Shown: positions 1 through 9,060 of the stretch, one piece after another
Numbering within the stretch: position 1 is the first letter of the stretch
Layout: every line of letters begins with the position of its first letter
Source: a bacterium
Lineage (GTDB): Bacteria > Babelota > Babeliae > Babelales > Vermiphilaceae
Direction of reading: 5' to 3'
Assembly: GCA_021833825.1 (NCBI GenBank)
Contig: JAKBEL010000012.1
Span: forward strand, 1 to 58,721
DNA length: 58,721 nucleotides
Program-made: the position numbers and the translations under genes
The notes under the pieces: generated by a model
The model's input: the letters and a program-made list of their open reading frames with translations, nothing else
Databases searched by the model: none
What the model was told of the DNA's origin: nothing

Positions 1-60
1 TACACCAACTATACGACGAAAATTTTTATCATTTGTTAATTGTAAATTTGCTAGCTTCAA
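1..60 (-). CDS. IS transposase, N-terminal fragment running off the window
   Basis: Reading leftwards from a TTG codon at 60-58, 20 codons stay open to the window edge (begins MKLANLQLTN, then DKNFRRIVGV). This resembles the helix-turn-helix start of IS5-like DDE transposases, which often open with a short 'sDEeFrRltGV' segment. An AAGGAG ribosome binding site lies about 7 bases before the TTG, which supports the start. An inverted repeat at 108-124 lies just outside the gene, as expected for an IS end. Only the first 20 residues are visible, so the family assignment is tentative. Confidence 0.5.
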   Translation of the reverse strand, partial: MKLANLQLTNDKNFRRIVGV

Positions 61-107
61 ACCTGTTCTCCTTAAAAAATTGCTTGTAGATTAGCATATT
101 TTTTATA

Positions 108-124
108 GTTTCAGAAGAGGTCTA
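108..124. repeat. terminal inverted repeat of the left-edge insertion sequence
   Basis: GTTTCAGAAGAGGTCTA. The same sequence, or its complement TAGACTTCTTCTGAAAC, recurs at 25092-25108, 25189-25205 and 38172-38188. Its position about 50 bp upstream of a transposase start codon identifies it as the IS terminus. The ORF at 133 reads out of it, which suggests the IS inserted into a gene. Confidence 0.6.
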
Positions 125-132
125 ATAAGAAT

Positions 133-423
133 TTGAAAGATGTATTGGATATAGAAAGAGGGGGTAGCCCTCGAGGAGAAGAGCTGGTTCTTGGATTGTT
201 AAGAAGGACTGGTGGATTTGATCGTAGAAAGTCTGCGCCGAATGTGGTGGTCAATTTTGAACAATCATCCCCTCCTGTTAGTCATATAGTAGGGTATGGA
301 AAAGATTTTAATACTCCCATTAAAGAGAGCAAGCTATCTGAATCAATATCGGTACCATGCCGAGAGCTCTTAGATGATGAATTGTTCAGATCATGTATTA
401 AAAAAGAAGAGCCAAAATATTGA
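133..423 (+). pseudogene. hypothetical protein, probably 5'-truncated by the IS
   Basis: Unrecognised ORF of up to 96 residues starting at a TTG and ending in TGA. The frame is open upstream from the TAG at 106-108 through the IS terminal repeat, there is no convincing ribosome binding site, and no signal peptide or domain is visible. The simplest reading is the C-terminal remainder of a gene whose 5' part was displaced by the IS. The product is hydrophilic with scattered charged residues. It may also be a non-coding open frame. Confidence 0.35.
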
Positions 424-428
424 TACAT

Positions 429-455
429 ATCAAGGCTCTTGTGCAGAGCCTTGAT
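429..455. terminator. intergenic hairpin between the truncated ORF and dnaJ
   Basis: Perfect 11-bp stem ATCAAGGCTCT / AGAGCCTTGAT with a 5-base loop, lying between the convergent ends of the plus-strand ORF and the minus-strand dnaJ. It probably acts as a terminator for one or both. A strong T-run is absent on either side. Confidence 0.55.
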
Positions 456-456
456 A

Positions 457-1602
457 TTATCCAAGAAATTTTTTGAAGAAACTTGCTATTGTTCCCTCAT
501 TGTCGTCAGTTCCTGTTCCGGTGATCTCCGCATATGTAGTTAACAGCTCTTTTGCTTCAGGAGTCAGTTTTTTGGGAATATAACATTTTGTGATTACCAC
601 TAAATTTCCAGATACATTTCCGCGTAATGTATGGAACCCTTTTCCTGGTATAATGAGCCGTTCACCGACAAGGCATCCTTTAGGAACTTTAATGGGTAAT
701 TTGGTGCCATCAATATGTTCTATCTCAACTTGAGCACCAAGAACTAATTGAGGGTAGGTGAGCATAATTGAACATTCAAGATCATCTCCAACGCGCTTGA
801 ACTTCTTGTCTGTTGTAACCAATATTTTAAGAAAGAGATCTCCTGTTGATCCACCATAGACACCAGCATCACCTTTGCCAGTAATACGAAGCTCTGCGCC
901 ATTATAGATTCCTTCAGGAATATTGACGGTAAATTTCGTATACTCTTTGATTCTTGATGCGCCATGACATGAAGAGCATGGTGATGCTATGATAAAGCCC
1001 TGTCCCTTACAACCATCGCATGGCTGAGAGTACATGAAAAACCCTTGGCGATATTGTAATTGGCCGGCACCTTGGCATTTTGAGCACTGTTGAGCTTTGG
1101 TTCCTTTTTGAGTGCCATGCCCTTTGCAGGGTTCGCAGGTTACAAAGTGGTAGTATGAGATCTCTTTTTTTGTTCCTAAATAGGACTCTTTTAGGTTTAT
1201 TGTGACCTCTCTTGTCAGATCGTGACCTCGAATAGGTTCTGGCCCTGTTTTGCCACGAGCTCTTCTGCCTCCACCTCCAGTATTGCCAAAGATATCTCCA
1301 AAAATATCTCCAAAAGAGCTGAATATATCATCCATATTCATATTGCCAGCATGTCCGCCGCCCATGCTACCCATCTGTTCAAATTGGGCGTGCCCTAATT
1401 GATCATATTGTCGCCGTTTGCCCTCATCTGATAACACTTCATAAGCCTGTGCAGCCTCTTTGAATTTCTCTTCTGCTTCCTTGTTGTCAGGGTTGCGATC
1501 AGGGTGATATTTCATTGCAAGTTTGCGATAGGCCTTTTTAATATCTTCTGATGACGCATTTTTAGGTACACCAAGTATATCGTAATAGTTTTGTTTACTC
1601 AT
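457..1602 (-). CDS. dnaJ: chaperone protein DnaJ (Hsp40)
   Basis: A 381-residue type I J-protein, the usual length, and a cytoplasmic co-chaperone that stimulates DnaK ATPase activity and delivers unfolded clients. The J domain spans about 1-70 with the HPD tripeptide at 33-35. A Gly/Phe-rich linker (about 78-120) follows. The zinc-binding region has four CxxCxGxG-type repeats at C156/C159, C173/C176, C195/C198 and C209/C212, the last degenerate (ends GAS instead of GxG). The C-terminal substrate-binding domains are complete. It is the last gene before the intergenic hairpin. No grpE or dnaK lies nearby, so dnaJ is uncoupled from the common dnaKJ arrangement. Confidence 0.97.
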   Translation of the reverse strand: MSKQNYYDILGVPKNASSEDIKKAYRKLAMKYHPDRNPDNKEAEEKFKEAAQAYEVLSDEGKRRQYDQLGHAQFEQMGSMGGGHAGNMNMDDIFSSFGDIFGDIFGNTGGGGRRARGKTGPEPIRGHDLTREVTINLKESYLGTKKEISYYHFVTCEPCKGHGTQKGTKAQQCSKCQGAGQLQYRQGFFMYSQPCDGCKGQGFIIASPCSSCHGASRIKEYTKFTVNIPEGIYNGAELRITGKGDAGVYGGSTGDLFLKILVTTDKKFKRVGDDLECSIMLTYPQLVLGAQVEIEHIDGTKLPIKVPKGCLVGERLIIPGKGFHTLRGNVSGNLVVITKCYIPKKLTPEAKELLTTYAEITGTGTDDNEGTIASFFKKFLG

Positions 1603-1640
1603 AATTTATCTGTATTTTTGTAAAAGGTTTAATTTTACCT

Positions 1641-2558
1641 TTAAGTATAACAGAAAAAAGATGATTGATTAAGTAGTCCAGCCAGTCTACTGCAATCAGC
1701 AGAGCTCTCTTTAATGTCTCCAGATCGTGCGGGTAAGAATTGGGGAGCAAGCTGGTAATGAGGAAATCTCTCTTTTAGTTGTTCAAAAAGTTCAAGCAGA
1801 GTTATGCTTTTACCAGTAGCCACATTAAAAACCCTCTCTTTGAGGGCATTGCTCGGCGCCATGCCGACCAGAAGATTTGCCATTACTACTTGATCAACTG
1901 GAATAAAATCTCTGGTCTGTAGCCCGTCGCCAAATATGGTAACTGGTCTGTTCTGATTTATAAGGTTTGTGAATTTTGCAACTACGGCTGCATACTGTCC
2001 ATCAGGGTTCTGGCGATCTCCAAATACATTGAAGTATCTTAGTGCGACTGTTTCCAGACCATAGCAATGATTGAATTGCAAGCAGAGCTCTTCGCCGATT
2101 AGTTTTGAAAAACCATATGGAGATTCAGGGTTGCAGGGTGATTCTTCAGAGCATTTTCCTTCGGGAGTTCCATAGACTGCCGATGAGGATGAGAAGATAA
2201 ATCGTTGCACGTGAGTGCCTCTTGATGCTTCAAGTATGTTGAATGTGCCATTTATATTGATAGTATGGCAAGTTGAAGGGTCTTCAAGTGATTGAGGCAC
2301 AGAGATAAATGCGGCCAAATGGAAAAGATGAGTGTTATCAGCAACGGCAGATCGACACACCTCTTTATCGGTTATTGAACCTTGTATGAAGAAAATTTTA
2401 TCTTTACATGATTGTATATTCTCTAAAGATCCTGTACTCAGGTCATCAAGAATGGTCACATGGGCTCCATAGCTCACCAGTTTTTCAACAAGATGTGAAC
2501 CAATAAATCCGCAGCCACCGGTGACTAAAACTTTTTTATCTTTGTAGTATTGATGCAT
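1641..2558 (-). CDS. NAD-dependent sugar-nucleotide epimerase/dehydratase (extended SDR, GalE/WbpP-like)
   Basis: Rossmann-fold extended SDR of 305 residues. The nucleotide-binding motif TGGCGFIG is at 13-20, the SSSSAVYG serine segment near 123-130 and the catalytic YxxxK at Y148/K152. The family interconverts UDP-sugars for surface polysaccharide. I chose the ATG at 2558 because AAAGGA lies a few bases upstream and the GxxGxxG then falls near the N terminus. An alternative ATG at 2636 overlaps the stop of the upstream gene (ATGA) and would add 26 residues. It follows the mutase-like flavoprotein, so the two probably act in the same nucleotide-sugar pathway. The exact substrate cannot be told from sequence. 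Confidence 0.85.
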   Translation of the reverse strand: MHQYYKDKKVLVTGGCGFIGSHLVEKLVSYGAHVTILDDLSTGSLENIQSCKDKIFFIQGSITDKEVCRSAVADNTHLFHLAAFISVPQSLEDPSTCHTININGTFNILEASRGTHVQRFIFSSSSAVYGTPEGKCSEESPCNPESPYGFSKLIGEELCLQFNHCYGLETVALRYFNVFGDRQNPDGQYAAVVAKFTNLINQNRPVTIFGDGLQTRDFIPVDQVVMANLLVGMAPSNALKERVFNVATGKSITLLELFEQLKERFPHYQLAPQFLPARSGDIKESSADCSRLAGLLNQSSFFCYT

Positions 2559-2632
2559 GCTTTCCTTTATATCGGCTTGAATATTGATTGTAATTCCATA
2601 TAGACTATATAGGCATAGACGTTTTAATCTGT

Positions 2633-3985
2633 TCATAAAGTGATCTCCTTTTGATTATTTGGTATTAGCATCTGCCAATTTAGTGCCGGTTTGATTAATA
2701 ACTTTTGAGCGATATGCTTTCCATCGAGCAATGTCTCTTGCATGCTGCAATATTTCCATGCTCCATAACGCCCAATAGAATAGACATTCTCTCTTTCAAG
2801 TTCATGTAATAGTTTAAAGATGTTTTTGTCTCTCCAGTCATCATATATAACATATGCATGAGATATATCGATTATTTTTTTTACAAGAATCTCTCTGTCA
2901 TCTATGCAAAGGAGCTCTTTAGTCTTTGATATCGCTCTTTTTAGGATCTCTTTTTTTGATCGATATGATCTGTTGATATAGGCAATTTCACCATAGAGAG
3001 AGCTGCAATCTTTTGGAGTCATATGCTCTGAAAAATTGTGAGGAAAGCCTAAACGGTAAAAAGGGTACTCCTTTTCTGGAAAGTAGATCCAATGTTTATC
3101 TGAAATATTGGGATGCGCAATACCCAGGTTGAAATTTAAGACACTATTGCAGATAAGTTTTGTTGAAGCGTTTTTCAATGAACGGTTGCTCGGCTCTTTA
3201 ATCATGTTTAATAATTGATCCAAAGGAATAGTGTTGATAATAGTTTTGAATTGCTCTACTCTTCCATTTGCAAAGATAATGCGCTTATCTTTAAGATCGA
3301 TACTCTCTATCTGATGATCAGTATGAATATAGTTGGTAAGCTGTTCTGCAATTTTTGTGACCCAAAAAGCGATTCCCCCCTCTTTAGGATAAAAAAACTG
3401 TGCATTATAACCTATTGGATCGATTGATTTATGTAATGCTCCTTCAATGATTTTATTGAGTGATGTGCCAGGGACAAATCTCCCTGTCCAGTTGGCAGTA
3501 ATCTTTTCAAGATTGTAAGCAAATATCTTCTTTTGATAGGGTAGAAAAAAATGTTTTGCAAATCCGGCTCCAAATTCTTTAAGCACCCAGGTTTTAAAGT
3601 TTTGTGGATTTTTGATACCTTTTTTGCGTGTAACATAGCCAGCGATGCAATCTGCAATAACATCTGTTGGAAGGCCATAAAGATTCATCTGATAGGGGTA
3701 ATTAGTATATCGATTCTGGCTATAGATGAATGATCTTCTGTTAATGATATTGAAATGTTCAAAGCCGATAATAGATGAGATCAACTGATGAAAATAGGGG
3801 TCGTTGATGTGAAGTAGATGCCCTGTATAGTCAAAGGTAAAGCCATCAGATTTTAGCGATCCACACAGCCCGCCGATATCACTGTTTTTTTCAAATAAAA
3901 GATAATCAAAAAATCCTTGTTGTTCTAAATGGTATGCGGCAGAAATGCCCGCAAGGCCAGCTCCTAAAATTACTATCTGTGCCAT
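2633..3985 (-). CDS. FAD-dependent oxidoreductase, UDP-galactopyranose mutase / amine-oxidase-like
   Basis: A 450-residue flavoprotein. The N terminus has the dinucleotide-binding GAGLAG (8-13) followed by an acidic residue after the second strand (EKNSDIGG), typical of the FAD/NAD(P)-binding superfamily that includes UDP-galactopyranose mutase and protoporphyrinogen-oxidase-like proteins. The segment FTFDYTGHLLH resembles the mutase-type N domain. It probably modifies sugar nucleotides for the cell envelope, given the adjacent epimerase, but the substrate is not assignable. Its TGA stop overlaps a possible upstream start of the epimerase gene, indicating one transcript. Confidence 0.7.
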   Translation of the reverse strand: MAQIVILGAGLAGISAAYHLEQQGFFDYLLFEKNSDIGGLCGSLKSDGFTFDYTGHLLHINDPYFHQLISSIIGFEHFNIINRRSFIYSQNRYTNYPYQMNLYGLPTDVIADCIAGYVTRKKGIKNPQNFKTWVLKEFGAGFAKHFFLPYQKKIFAYNLEKITANWTGRFVPGTSLNKIIEGALHKSIDPIGYNAQFFYPKEGGIAFWVTKIAEQLTNYIHTDHQIESIDLKDKRIIFANGRVEQFKTIINTIPLDQLLNMIKEPSNRSLKNASTKLICNSVLNFNLGIAHPNISDKHWIYFPEKEYPFYRLGFPHNFSEHMTPKDCSSLYGEIAYINRSYRSKKEILKRAISKTKELLCIDDREILVKKIIDISHAYVIYDDWRDKNIFKLLHELERENVYSIGRYGAWKYCSMQETLLDGKHIAQKLLIKPALNWQMLIPNNQKEITL

Positions 3986-4067
3986 GAATATAAAAAGATT
4001 CCTTTTTTTAGTTTATAAAAAGAAAGACGCAAGAAACACTACCATGAAAGATCCTCATTTTCAAGGA

Positions 4068-4904
4068 TTATTGATAGCTGAGGGCATAGGTATGAAATCC
4101 CTGCTGCCCCTTTATGTGCAGAGGGAATTTAAATCGTTGAGTCTCGCCCTGCATGTGAGCTGAAAACGATGGGAAGAGGCCCGCTTGCTTTGCTCGATTA
4201 ATGAGAAGGCGCTCCACATTCTGAAGTTCAGGAGTCTCTTGTGGATAGATCAGTTTTATATCAACCAACATTCCTTTTCGATTAATGGTCAGAATAAGGT
4301 GCGTCTGTGTATTGATTGATTGTGGAAGGTGCAAGCAATTCTCCCCCACTAAAAAAGCATTTTTAATGAGGCTCCATACTTTACTTGCATATACTTGAAG
4401 CGCAAGCTGTTTCATATCACGAGCAGCATTATTATGCCCAGCCTCCTGTTGTGCACTTTTGATAAATCCTTGAGAGATTTGGGTTAATGTGACATTATCC
4501 CTTTTGTTAACCTTTTTTTTATGCCTTTTGGGTATGGTTGCTAGAGGTTCATTCTCTTGAGGCTTTGATACACTGACAATATCGGATCTATGAGATTCTT
4601 CTTCTTGTCTGATCATCTCTTGCATATCCTCAGAAGGCTCTAAAGCCTGAGTAATATTGTCTTCAGCTTTAACCATCTGGGGCTCAGGTTCGATCTCATC
4701 TTGAAAAAAGACGGTTGCTGGCTCTTGACCTGAAGAGAGAATCTGTTGAACAAGATAATCATCTTCATCTATTAATGGTAATATCTTCTGCCACTCTTTA
4801 GGATTATGATAAAATATCATAATAAATATGGCCAGATGAATAATGCAGGTAAGGAGAAAGATGACGGTGCTCTCTTTTTTTGATATAGGATATTGTTCCA
4901 TCAT
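4068..4904 (-). CDS. TonB/TolA-type periplasm-spanning protein
   Basis: A 278-residue protein with a short cytoplasmic N terminus, one transmembrane helix (about 13-33), a long charged linker rich in Glu, Gln and Pro (about 55-160) and a C-terminal domain of about 90 residues resembling the TonB C-terminal fold. This architecture is that of energy transducers linking inner-membrane motors to outer-membrane receptors, and of TolA. It implies a Gram-negative envelope. No exbB/exbD or tolQ/tolR lies in the window. Two adjacent ATG codons at 4904 and 4901 are possible starts. Whether it serves TonB or Tol function is undecided. Confidence 0.65.
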   Translation of the reverse strand: MMEQYPISKKESTVIFLLTCIIHLAIFIMIFYHNPKEWQKILPLIDEDDYLVQQILSSGQEPATVFFQDEIEPEPQMVKAEDNITQALEPSEDMQEMIRQEEESHRSDIVSVSKPQENEPLATIPKRHKKKVNKRDNVTLTQISQGFIKSAQQEAGHNNAARDMKQLALQVYASKVWSLIKNAFLVGENCLHLPQSINTQTHLILTINRKGMLVDIKLIYPQETPELQNVERLLINRAKQAGLFPSFSAHMQGETQRFKFPLHIKGQQGFHTYALSYQ

Positions 4905-5071
4905 GCTACCTTTTTTATTTTATTCTCTTCTGTTAGGGTACCAAGAACTCTTTAGTTTTAATATATTTTGTTCAAGAGTTTTACTTTTTTAGGCAGATAC
5001 GATGTACAATGATTTTCATTTTGTGTGATAATGAAGAGTGTCATTTGTATCTGTTATGGGGGAATAATATC

Positions 5072-7225
5072 ATGTTAAACAAAGCTTGTAAAAAACGATG
5101 TATGATGCTCTTTATATGCTCCTTGGTGTCATTATATGCTCGAGAAGATCTTGCCGTAAAAGAGGTGGGTGTTGGCCAAGAGCAAACAGTTCAGCCTGAA
5201 GTTAAGCCAAAAATATCGCAGGAGGAGCAGATGGCATTATTAAAGCGTTTGCGGGCAAAAATGACCGATGAGCAGAAGCGATCACTGACTGGGGCTTCAA
5301 TCCTTGCTATTATTCCTCCCAAAAAAGAGCCAGAGAAAAAGGAAGAGCTAGAAAAGATTGAGGTTGTAAAAGAGGTCAATCCTGTAGAACAAGAGCTACT
5401 AGGCATTGAGCGCAGACTAAACAGTTCGTCATATGTCGGTCAGAATGATTTAAAAAAAATAGGTTCAGATGTATACGGTTCTCTTCAAAAAAAATTGGGT
5501 GAACTGCCACCGCAAGAAGAGGAGACCGATCTGTTGCGAAAGCGAGCTGTCAGGCTTGCTGAGCAATTGAGTATGTTTGAACGATTTGTGCGTTTGGAGA
5601 ATGCTTTTAAAAGCGACCTTTATAACAAAGAGTTGACTGACCAGATGATAGAGAGGTTTGAGATAGAGTTAAAAAATATTAAAGATAAAGTTCAAGATAC
5701 ATTTGAAAAATCCTCTTCATTTAGTCAAAGGTTAACTGAAATTGAGAAGCAAATAAAGGAGAAAAAATCTCTGATGACAAAAGAGAGTGATCAAGAAGAG
5801 CAAAATGCGATCTCCAAAATGGAGCGCTATCTGACTGTTCTTGAAGATGCTTTAAAAAAAGAGGCTATCTCACCAGAGGTGATAAAAAATATTAGAATAA
5901 GGCTGGATGAGATGGCCGCCCCAGGCAAGCTCAATTTTTCTGCCCCACAACAGGCTATATTCATAAAAAGAATCGATAATGTAAAGAAGATATTGGGGAT
6001 GTTTGATCATCTTTTTGATGTGCAGTTTTCGAGTGAATCTCAAGAGCTCTCTCCTGTAATGGCTGAGGCTATTGCAGAAGGATTGCGTAATGTTCAAAAA
6101 GAGTTAGAGCAGCTGGGGCTGCCAAATGATCTAGCAGATGCTGTTAACAAACATATTGCAAAAGTTAATAATCGGTTAGTGCCTAGATTATTTGAATTTT
6201 TAGATCAACTTGCAAGGGATGCTTCTGGCAATATTGAGACATTGGATCTATTAAAAGGGATTGAGGATAATTATAATGTGCTTAAAAAAATGCGTGAACA
6301 TCTTGATGTAACAGAAAATCAGGATCGTGATTTAGCAGAGAAATTTCTTGAGATAGATCAGTTGTTGAATCAGCAGCGGGAGTCATTGCTTGAGCAGCAG
6401 AAACGGAATGAAGAGCTAGAGCGTATTGCGCAGGAGCAAGAACAGGCTCGTCAGATGGAATTGCAGAAGCAAAAAGAGTTGCAGGAACAGAAAGAGCGTG
6501 AAGAGCGTGAGTTGCAAGAGGCGAGAGATCTGGAAGATACAATAAAAAGAGAGGAGCAAGAAAAAAGGTCAATAGAGCAGCAAAGAATTGAGCAAGAGGC
6601 GCAAAAAAAGAGCCAAGCGCTTATTGATAGAGCAGTGGCGATCAAAAATATTGGGCAAAAAATTAACCTTCTGATTCCAGATTTTCTTAAATCAGCTGAT
6701 GATTGGAGCAAGAGTCAGAATGAAGAGGCTGCGCTGCGAAAATCTTTTTATACCCGAACAGGAAAGCCTGAAGCAATAGAGCAAGATCGATTAAAAAATT
6801 TAAAAAATGCTCTGGATCAGAAGAAGCATTTTATGACGTTGTATAGTGATCGTGTCAAAACCATTCATAATGAGATTGATCGATTGTATAAAGCATCCAA
6901 TTTTGATAAAAAAGATTTGGTGTCGCTTTTGCAAGGGTGGAGAGAAGTATTGTTGAGTTTGGAGAATAAGTTGCAAAAAAGCTTAGACGCACTATCAACT
7001 CAGACGAATCAAAAAAGAGATCAACGTAAATCTTATTTCAATGATTTTATTGAGCGCAATCAATTAGTGATGGATGGGATTGGTCAATTAATTCTGTTGG
7101 TGGGCAAGATTCGTATTGCGGATGATAATAAATTGGTTCTGATAGAGAGAGCGATTGAAGAGCAGAATAGACCTAAAAAAGCTCCAAAGCCACAGCGAGA
7201 AGGAGCATTTAGTACATACTTTTAA
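5072..7225 (+). CDS. large secreted coiled-coil protein, function unknown
   Basis: About 717 residues. I start it at ATG 5072 because it opens a basic, hydrophobic signal peptide (MLNKACKKRC, then MMLFICSLVSLYA) and a GGGGG stretch lies about 10 bases upstream. A longer frame from 5009 adds a segment without signal character. The mature part is almost entirely charged and helical. A long Glu/Gln/Arg-rich coiled coil (about 425-540) contains repeated QEQ, KEL and REE steps. No enzymatic motif is visible. Its 3' end overlaps the convergent tilS gene by 17 bp. It could be a structural envelope protein or a factor acting on a host; the sequence does not decide this. Confidence 0.75.
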   Translation: MLNKACKKRCMMLFICSLVSLYAREDLAVKEVGVGQEQTVQPEVKPKISQEEQMALLKRLRAKMTDEQKRSLTGASILAIIPPKKEPEKKEELEKIEVVKEVNPVEQELLGIERRLNSSSYVGQNDLKKIGSDVYGSLQKKLGELPPQEEETDLLRKRAVRLAEQLSMFERFVRLENAFKSDLYNKELTDQMIERFEIELKNIKDKVQDTFEKSSSFSQRLTEIEKQIKEKKSLMTKESDQEEQNAISKMERYLTVLEDALKKEAISPEVIKNIRIRLDEMAAPGKLNFSAPQQAIFIKRIDNVKKILGMFDHLFDVQFSSESQELSPVMAEAIAEGLRNVQKELEQLGLPNDLADAVNKHIAKVNNRLVPRLFEFLDQLARDASGNIETLDLLKGIEDNYNVLKKMREHLDVTENQDRDLAEKFLEIDQLLNQQRESLLEQQKRNEELERIAQEQEQARQMELQKQKELQEQKEREERELQEARDLEDTIKREEQEKRSIEQQRIEQEAQKKSQALIDRAVAIKNIGQKINLLIPDFLKSADDWSKSQNEEAALRKSFYTRTGKPEAIEQDRLKNLKNALDQKKHFMTLYSDRVKTIHNEIDRLYKASNFDKKDLVSLLQGWREVLLSLENKLQKSLDALSTQTNQKRDQRKSYFNDFIERNQLVMDGIGQLILLVGKIRIADDNKLVLIERAIEEQNRPKKAPKPQREGAFSTYF

Positions 7226-8210
7226 TAAAACATAATCCTTTTCGCTTGACGATGTGCCAATTGTGGTGAATAGCATGATCTTTTCCTGCAGGTTGCTTGA
7301 AAAATCTGATAATTTCATTCAAAAATGATTGGCTTGCTGGCAGTTGAACTGTTTCAAGAGTCAGCCAATGAATCAATAGACGATATTGCATGAATGGATC
7401 TTGAGCCAAAAAGAGTTTAATGTTGATAACATATTTTTTCTCAATTGTCTCATAATGTGCAATTGTCTTGAATTGTTCAGTTGTCAGTTGCTTAAGAAAG
7501 AGTTCGGCGCTCTGCAGATGGTCAATCGCCTTGGTGATATTCTGGTCTGCTCGAGAATCGATATTAATAATGGTGGGAATGAGTTCATGCCGAATTCTAT
7601 TGCGCAGATAATCAGGGCTTGTGTTGGTTTCATCAATCACATAGGCTATGTTATGCTCTTTTAACCAATCTAAAATCTCCATTTTGCTCACTGCAAGTAA
7701 AGGGCGGATATAGATGCCATGTTCCGGCCATATGCTTGCTAATCCAGTCACTGTTGCTCCACGCAATAGGCGAATAAAAAAGGTCTCCTGTTGGTCATCT
7801 TTATGTTGGGCTAGTGCAATGCTGTCAGCACCATATTTCTTTGCAAGAGATTGAAAAAAATAGCGCCGTGCGTTACGTGCATCCTGCTCTTTAGACCCAC
7901 TTTCTTTGCATGTAAGCCCTAATGTGCTTATAGTAGCGCTTTCAAAAGGTACTTCTAGGTTATGGCAGAGTTCTTGGCAAAACAGTTCATCTTTTGCAGA
8001 TGTTGCGCGCCATTGATGATCAAGGTGTGCAGCAATAAGCTTAAGGTTCAACTCTTTTTGCCGCATTTTTAAATAATGGAGTAAAAATACAGAATCGGGG
8101 CCACCAGAGAGCCCTATAAGAATGGCCTGATCTTTTTTAATCAGATTGTGATGCGCAACCCATTTGTTAATTGAGTCTATAAGGTTCATTGGCCGATTTT
8201 TTTTGTTCAT
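7209..8210 (-). CDS. tilS: tRNA(Ile)-lysidine synthase
   Basis: A 333-residue N-type ATP pyrophosphatase. It attaches lysine to C34 of the AUA-reading tRNA-Ile, changing both its charging and its decoding. The PP-loop SGGPDS sits at 35-40, and HLDHQWR and the RNxxR-type segment (YLRNRIRHELIP) are present. The protein is shorter than E. coli TilS and lacks most of the C-terminal extra domains, as in many small genomes. A second in-frame ATG seven codons on is an alternative start. Its start lies one base after the stop of the small interrupted gene upstream, so they are probably cotranscribed. Confidence 0.95.
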   Translation of the reverse strand: MNKKNRPMNLIDSINKWVAHHNLIKKDQAILIGLSGGPDSVFLLHYLKMRQKELNLKLIAAHLDHQWRATSAKDELFCQELCHNLEVPFESATISTLGLTCKESGSKEQDARNARRYFFQSLAKKYGADSIALAQHKDDQQETFFIRLLRGATVTGLASIWPEHGIYIRPLLAVSKMEILDWLKEHNIAYVIDETNTSPDYLRNRIRHELIPTIINIDSRADQNITKAIDHLQSAELFLKQLTTEQFKTIAHYETIEKKYVINIKLFLAQDPFMQYRLLIHWLTLETVQLPASQSFLNEIIRFFKQPAGKDHAIHHNWHIVKRKGLCFIKSMY

Positions 8211-8211
8211 A

Positions 8212-8469
8212 TTAGGTCATAAGGCGGTCAAGGGCATCTTCAATATCTTCAGATGAACCGGTAAAATATTTTAATGAACGTTTCATATTCTCTTTCTGTG
8301 ATCTTTTTTTATTCTGTTCTCGCCTTTTTTCTTCTCAGTTTTCAAGTTTTGGGGCAAGAAAGAGCAACTCTTGAGCCTGCGCAACTCTTTCAGGGGTTTT
8401 ATTTTTATTTGGGGCGGCGCAGTCTGTTATTAATGTTATACATAGTATGACTAAATAATTAAAAATCAT
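8212..8469 (-). pseudogene. small lipoprotein-like gene interrupted by an in-frame TGA
   Basis: From ATG 8469 a frame encodes a hydrophobic leader (MIFNYLVILCITLITDC) and 44 residues in all, ending in TGA at 8337-8335. The same frame then continues without interruption for 40 codons, charged and ending DALDRLMT with TAA at 8214-8212, one base from the tilS start. An internal ATG at 8286 could restart translation. TGA acts as a normal stop elsewhere here (423, 12482, 2633), so this looks like a nonsense mutation in an 85-residue lipoprotein-like gene. The lipobox is imperfect, with Asp before the Cys. It could also be two tiny separate genes. Confidence 0.5.
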
Positions 8470-8574
8470 TACGTACTCCTATCTAAACAATCCTTTTTAC
8501 ATGTAATCTAAATCTTTTCTCTTTATTGTCAAAAATATTACCAAAATGGGAGCTTTATTGTCTGTGAAATATAT

Positions 8575-8608
8575 AAAAAAAGAGTCTCAAAAAGCGAGAC
8601 TCTTTTTT
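8575..8608. terminator. bidirectional rho-independent terminator
   Basis: Stem AGAGTCTC / GAGACTCT (8581-8588 with 8596-8603), with A-run and T-run flanks giving a U-tract in both directions. It separates the interrupted gene from the secreted small protein at 8648 and fits the end of that minus-strand unit. The rest of 8470-8647 holds nothing else I recognise. Confidence 0.8.
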
Positions 8609-8647
8609 CAATTGTTGGAAGTCAAGATTGATTTTTTTTCTAGATGA

Positions 8648-8935
8648 TCAGTTTTTGTCTTCAAATTCAAGGCCATTTTCAAGATTTTTAAGAAGGGCGC
8701 TTACAGGTCCAGTAATATTATGTAGTTCATTTTTAATCTGTAGGAGATTATCCTTTTTGTGCTGAGCGAGATCTTTGGTAGCCTGCTTTAATATAACGTT
8801 ACGTTGAGTGTATCCACAATCATGATTTTTTCTATTGTTCTCTTTGTGAGACTCTCTTTTATTATTATTATTAAAAACAGCAGATGCAGAAAGGCTTATT
8901 AAAAGGCAAAGTGATACGGATATTTTTTTCAACAT
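8648..8935 (-). CDS. small secreted protein, unknown function
   Basis: 95 residues from ATG 8935. I chose this start because it opens a standard signal peptide (MLKKISVSLCLLISLSASA) preceded by an AAGGA about 11 bases upstream. A longer frame to 9010 adds an unlikely N terminus. The mature protein is short, very hydrophilic and Asn/Lys-rich, with a single Cys, and ends in a helical stretch. It matches no family I know. It is followed by the terminator at 8575-8608 and preceded by gyrB. Confidence 0.6.
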   Translation of the reverse strand: MLKKISVSLCLLISLSASAVFNNNNKRESHKENNRKNHDCGYTQRNVILKQATKDLAQHKKDNLLQIKNELHNITGPVSALLKNLENGLEFEDKN

Positions 8936-9060
8936 GATGAATCTGTCCTTATAATTAAAAAATAGACATAAGATAATGATAAGGGTACTAATGTAATCTT
9001 TTTTGATCAAATGTCTAGAAGAGAAAAGATCTTTTTTACAAAGACCTTTTCTCTATTCTT

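Noticed and set aside
8335-8337. TGA recoded as an amino acid genome-wide
   Set aside because: TGA ends several genes here (423, 12482, 2633), so it is used as a stop.
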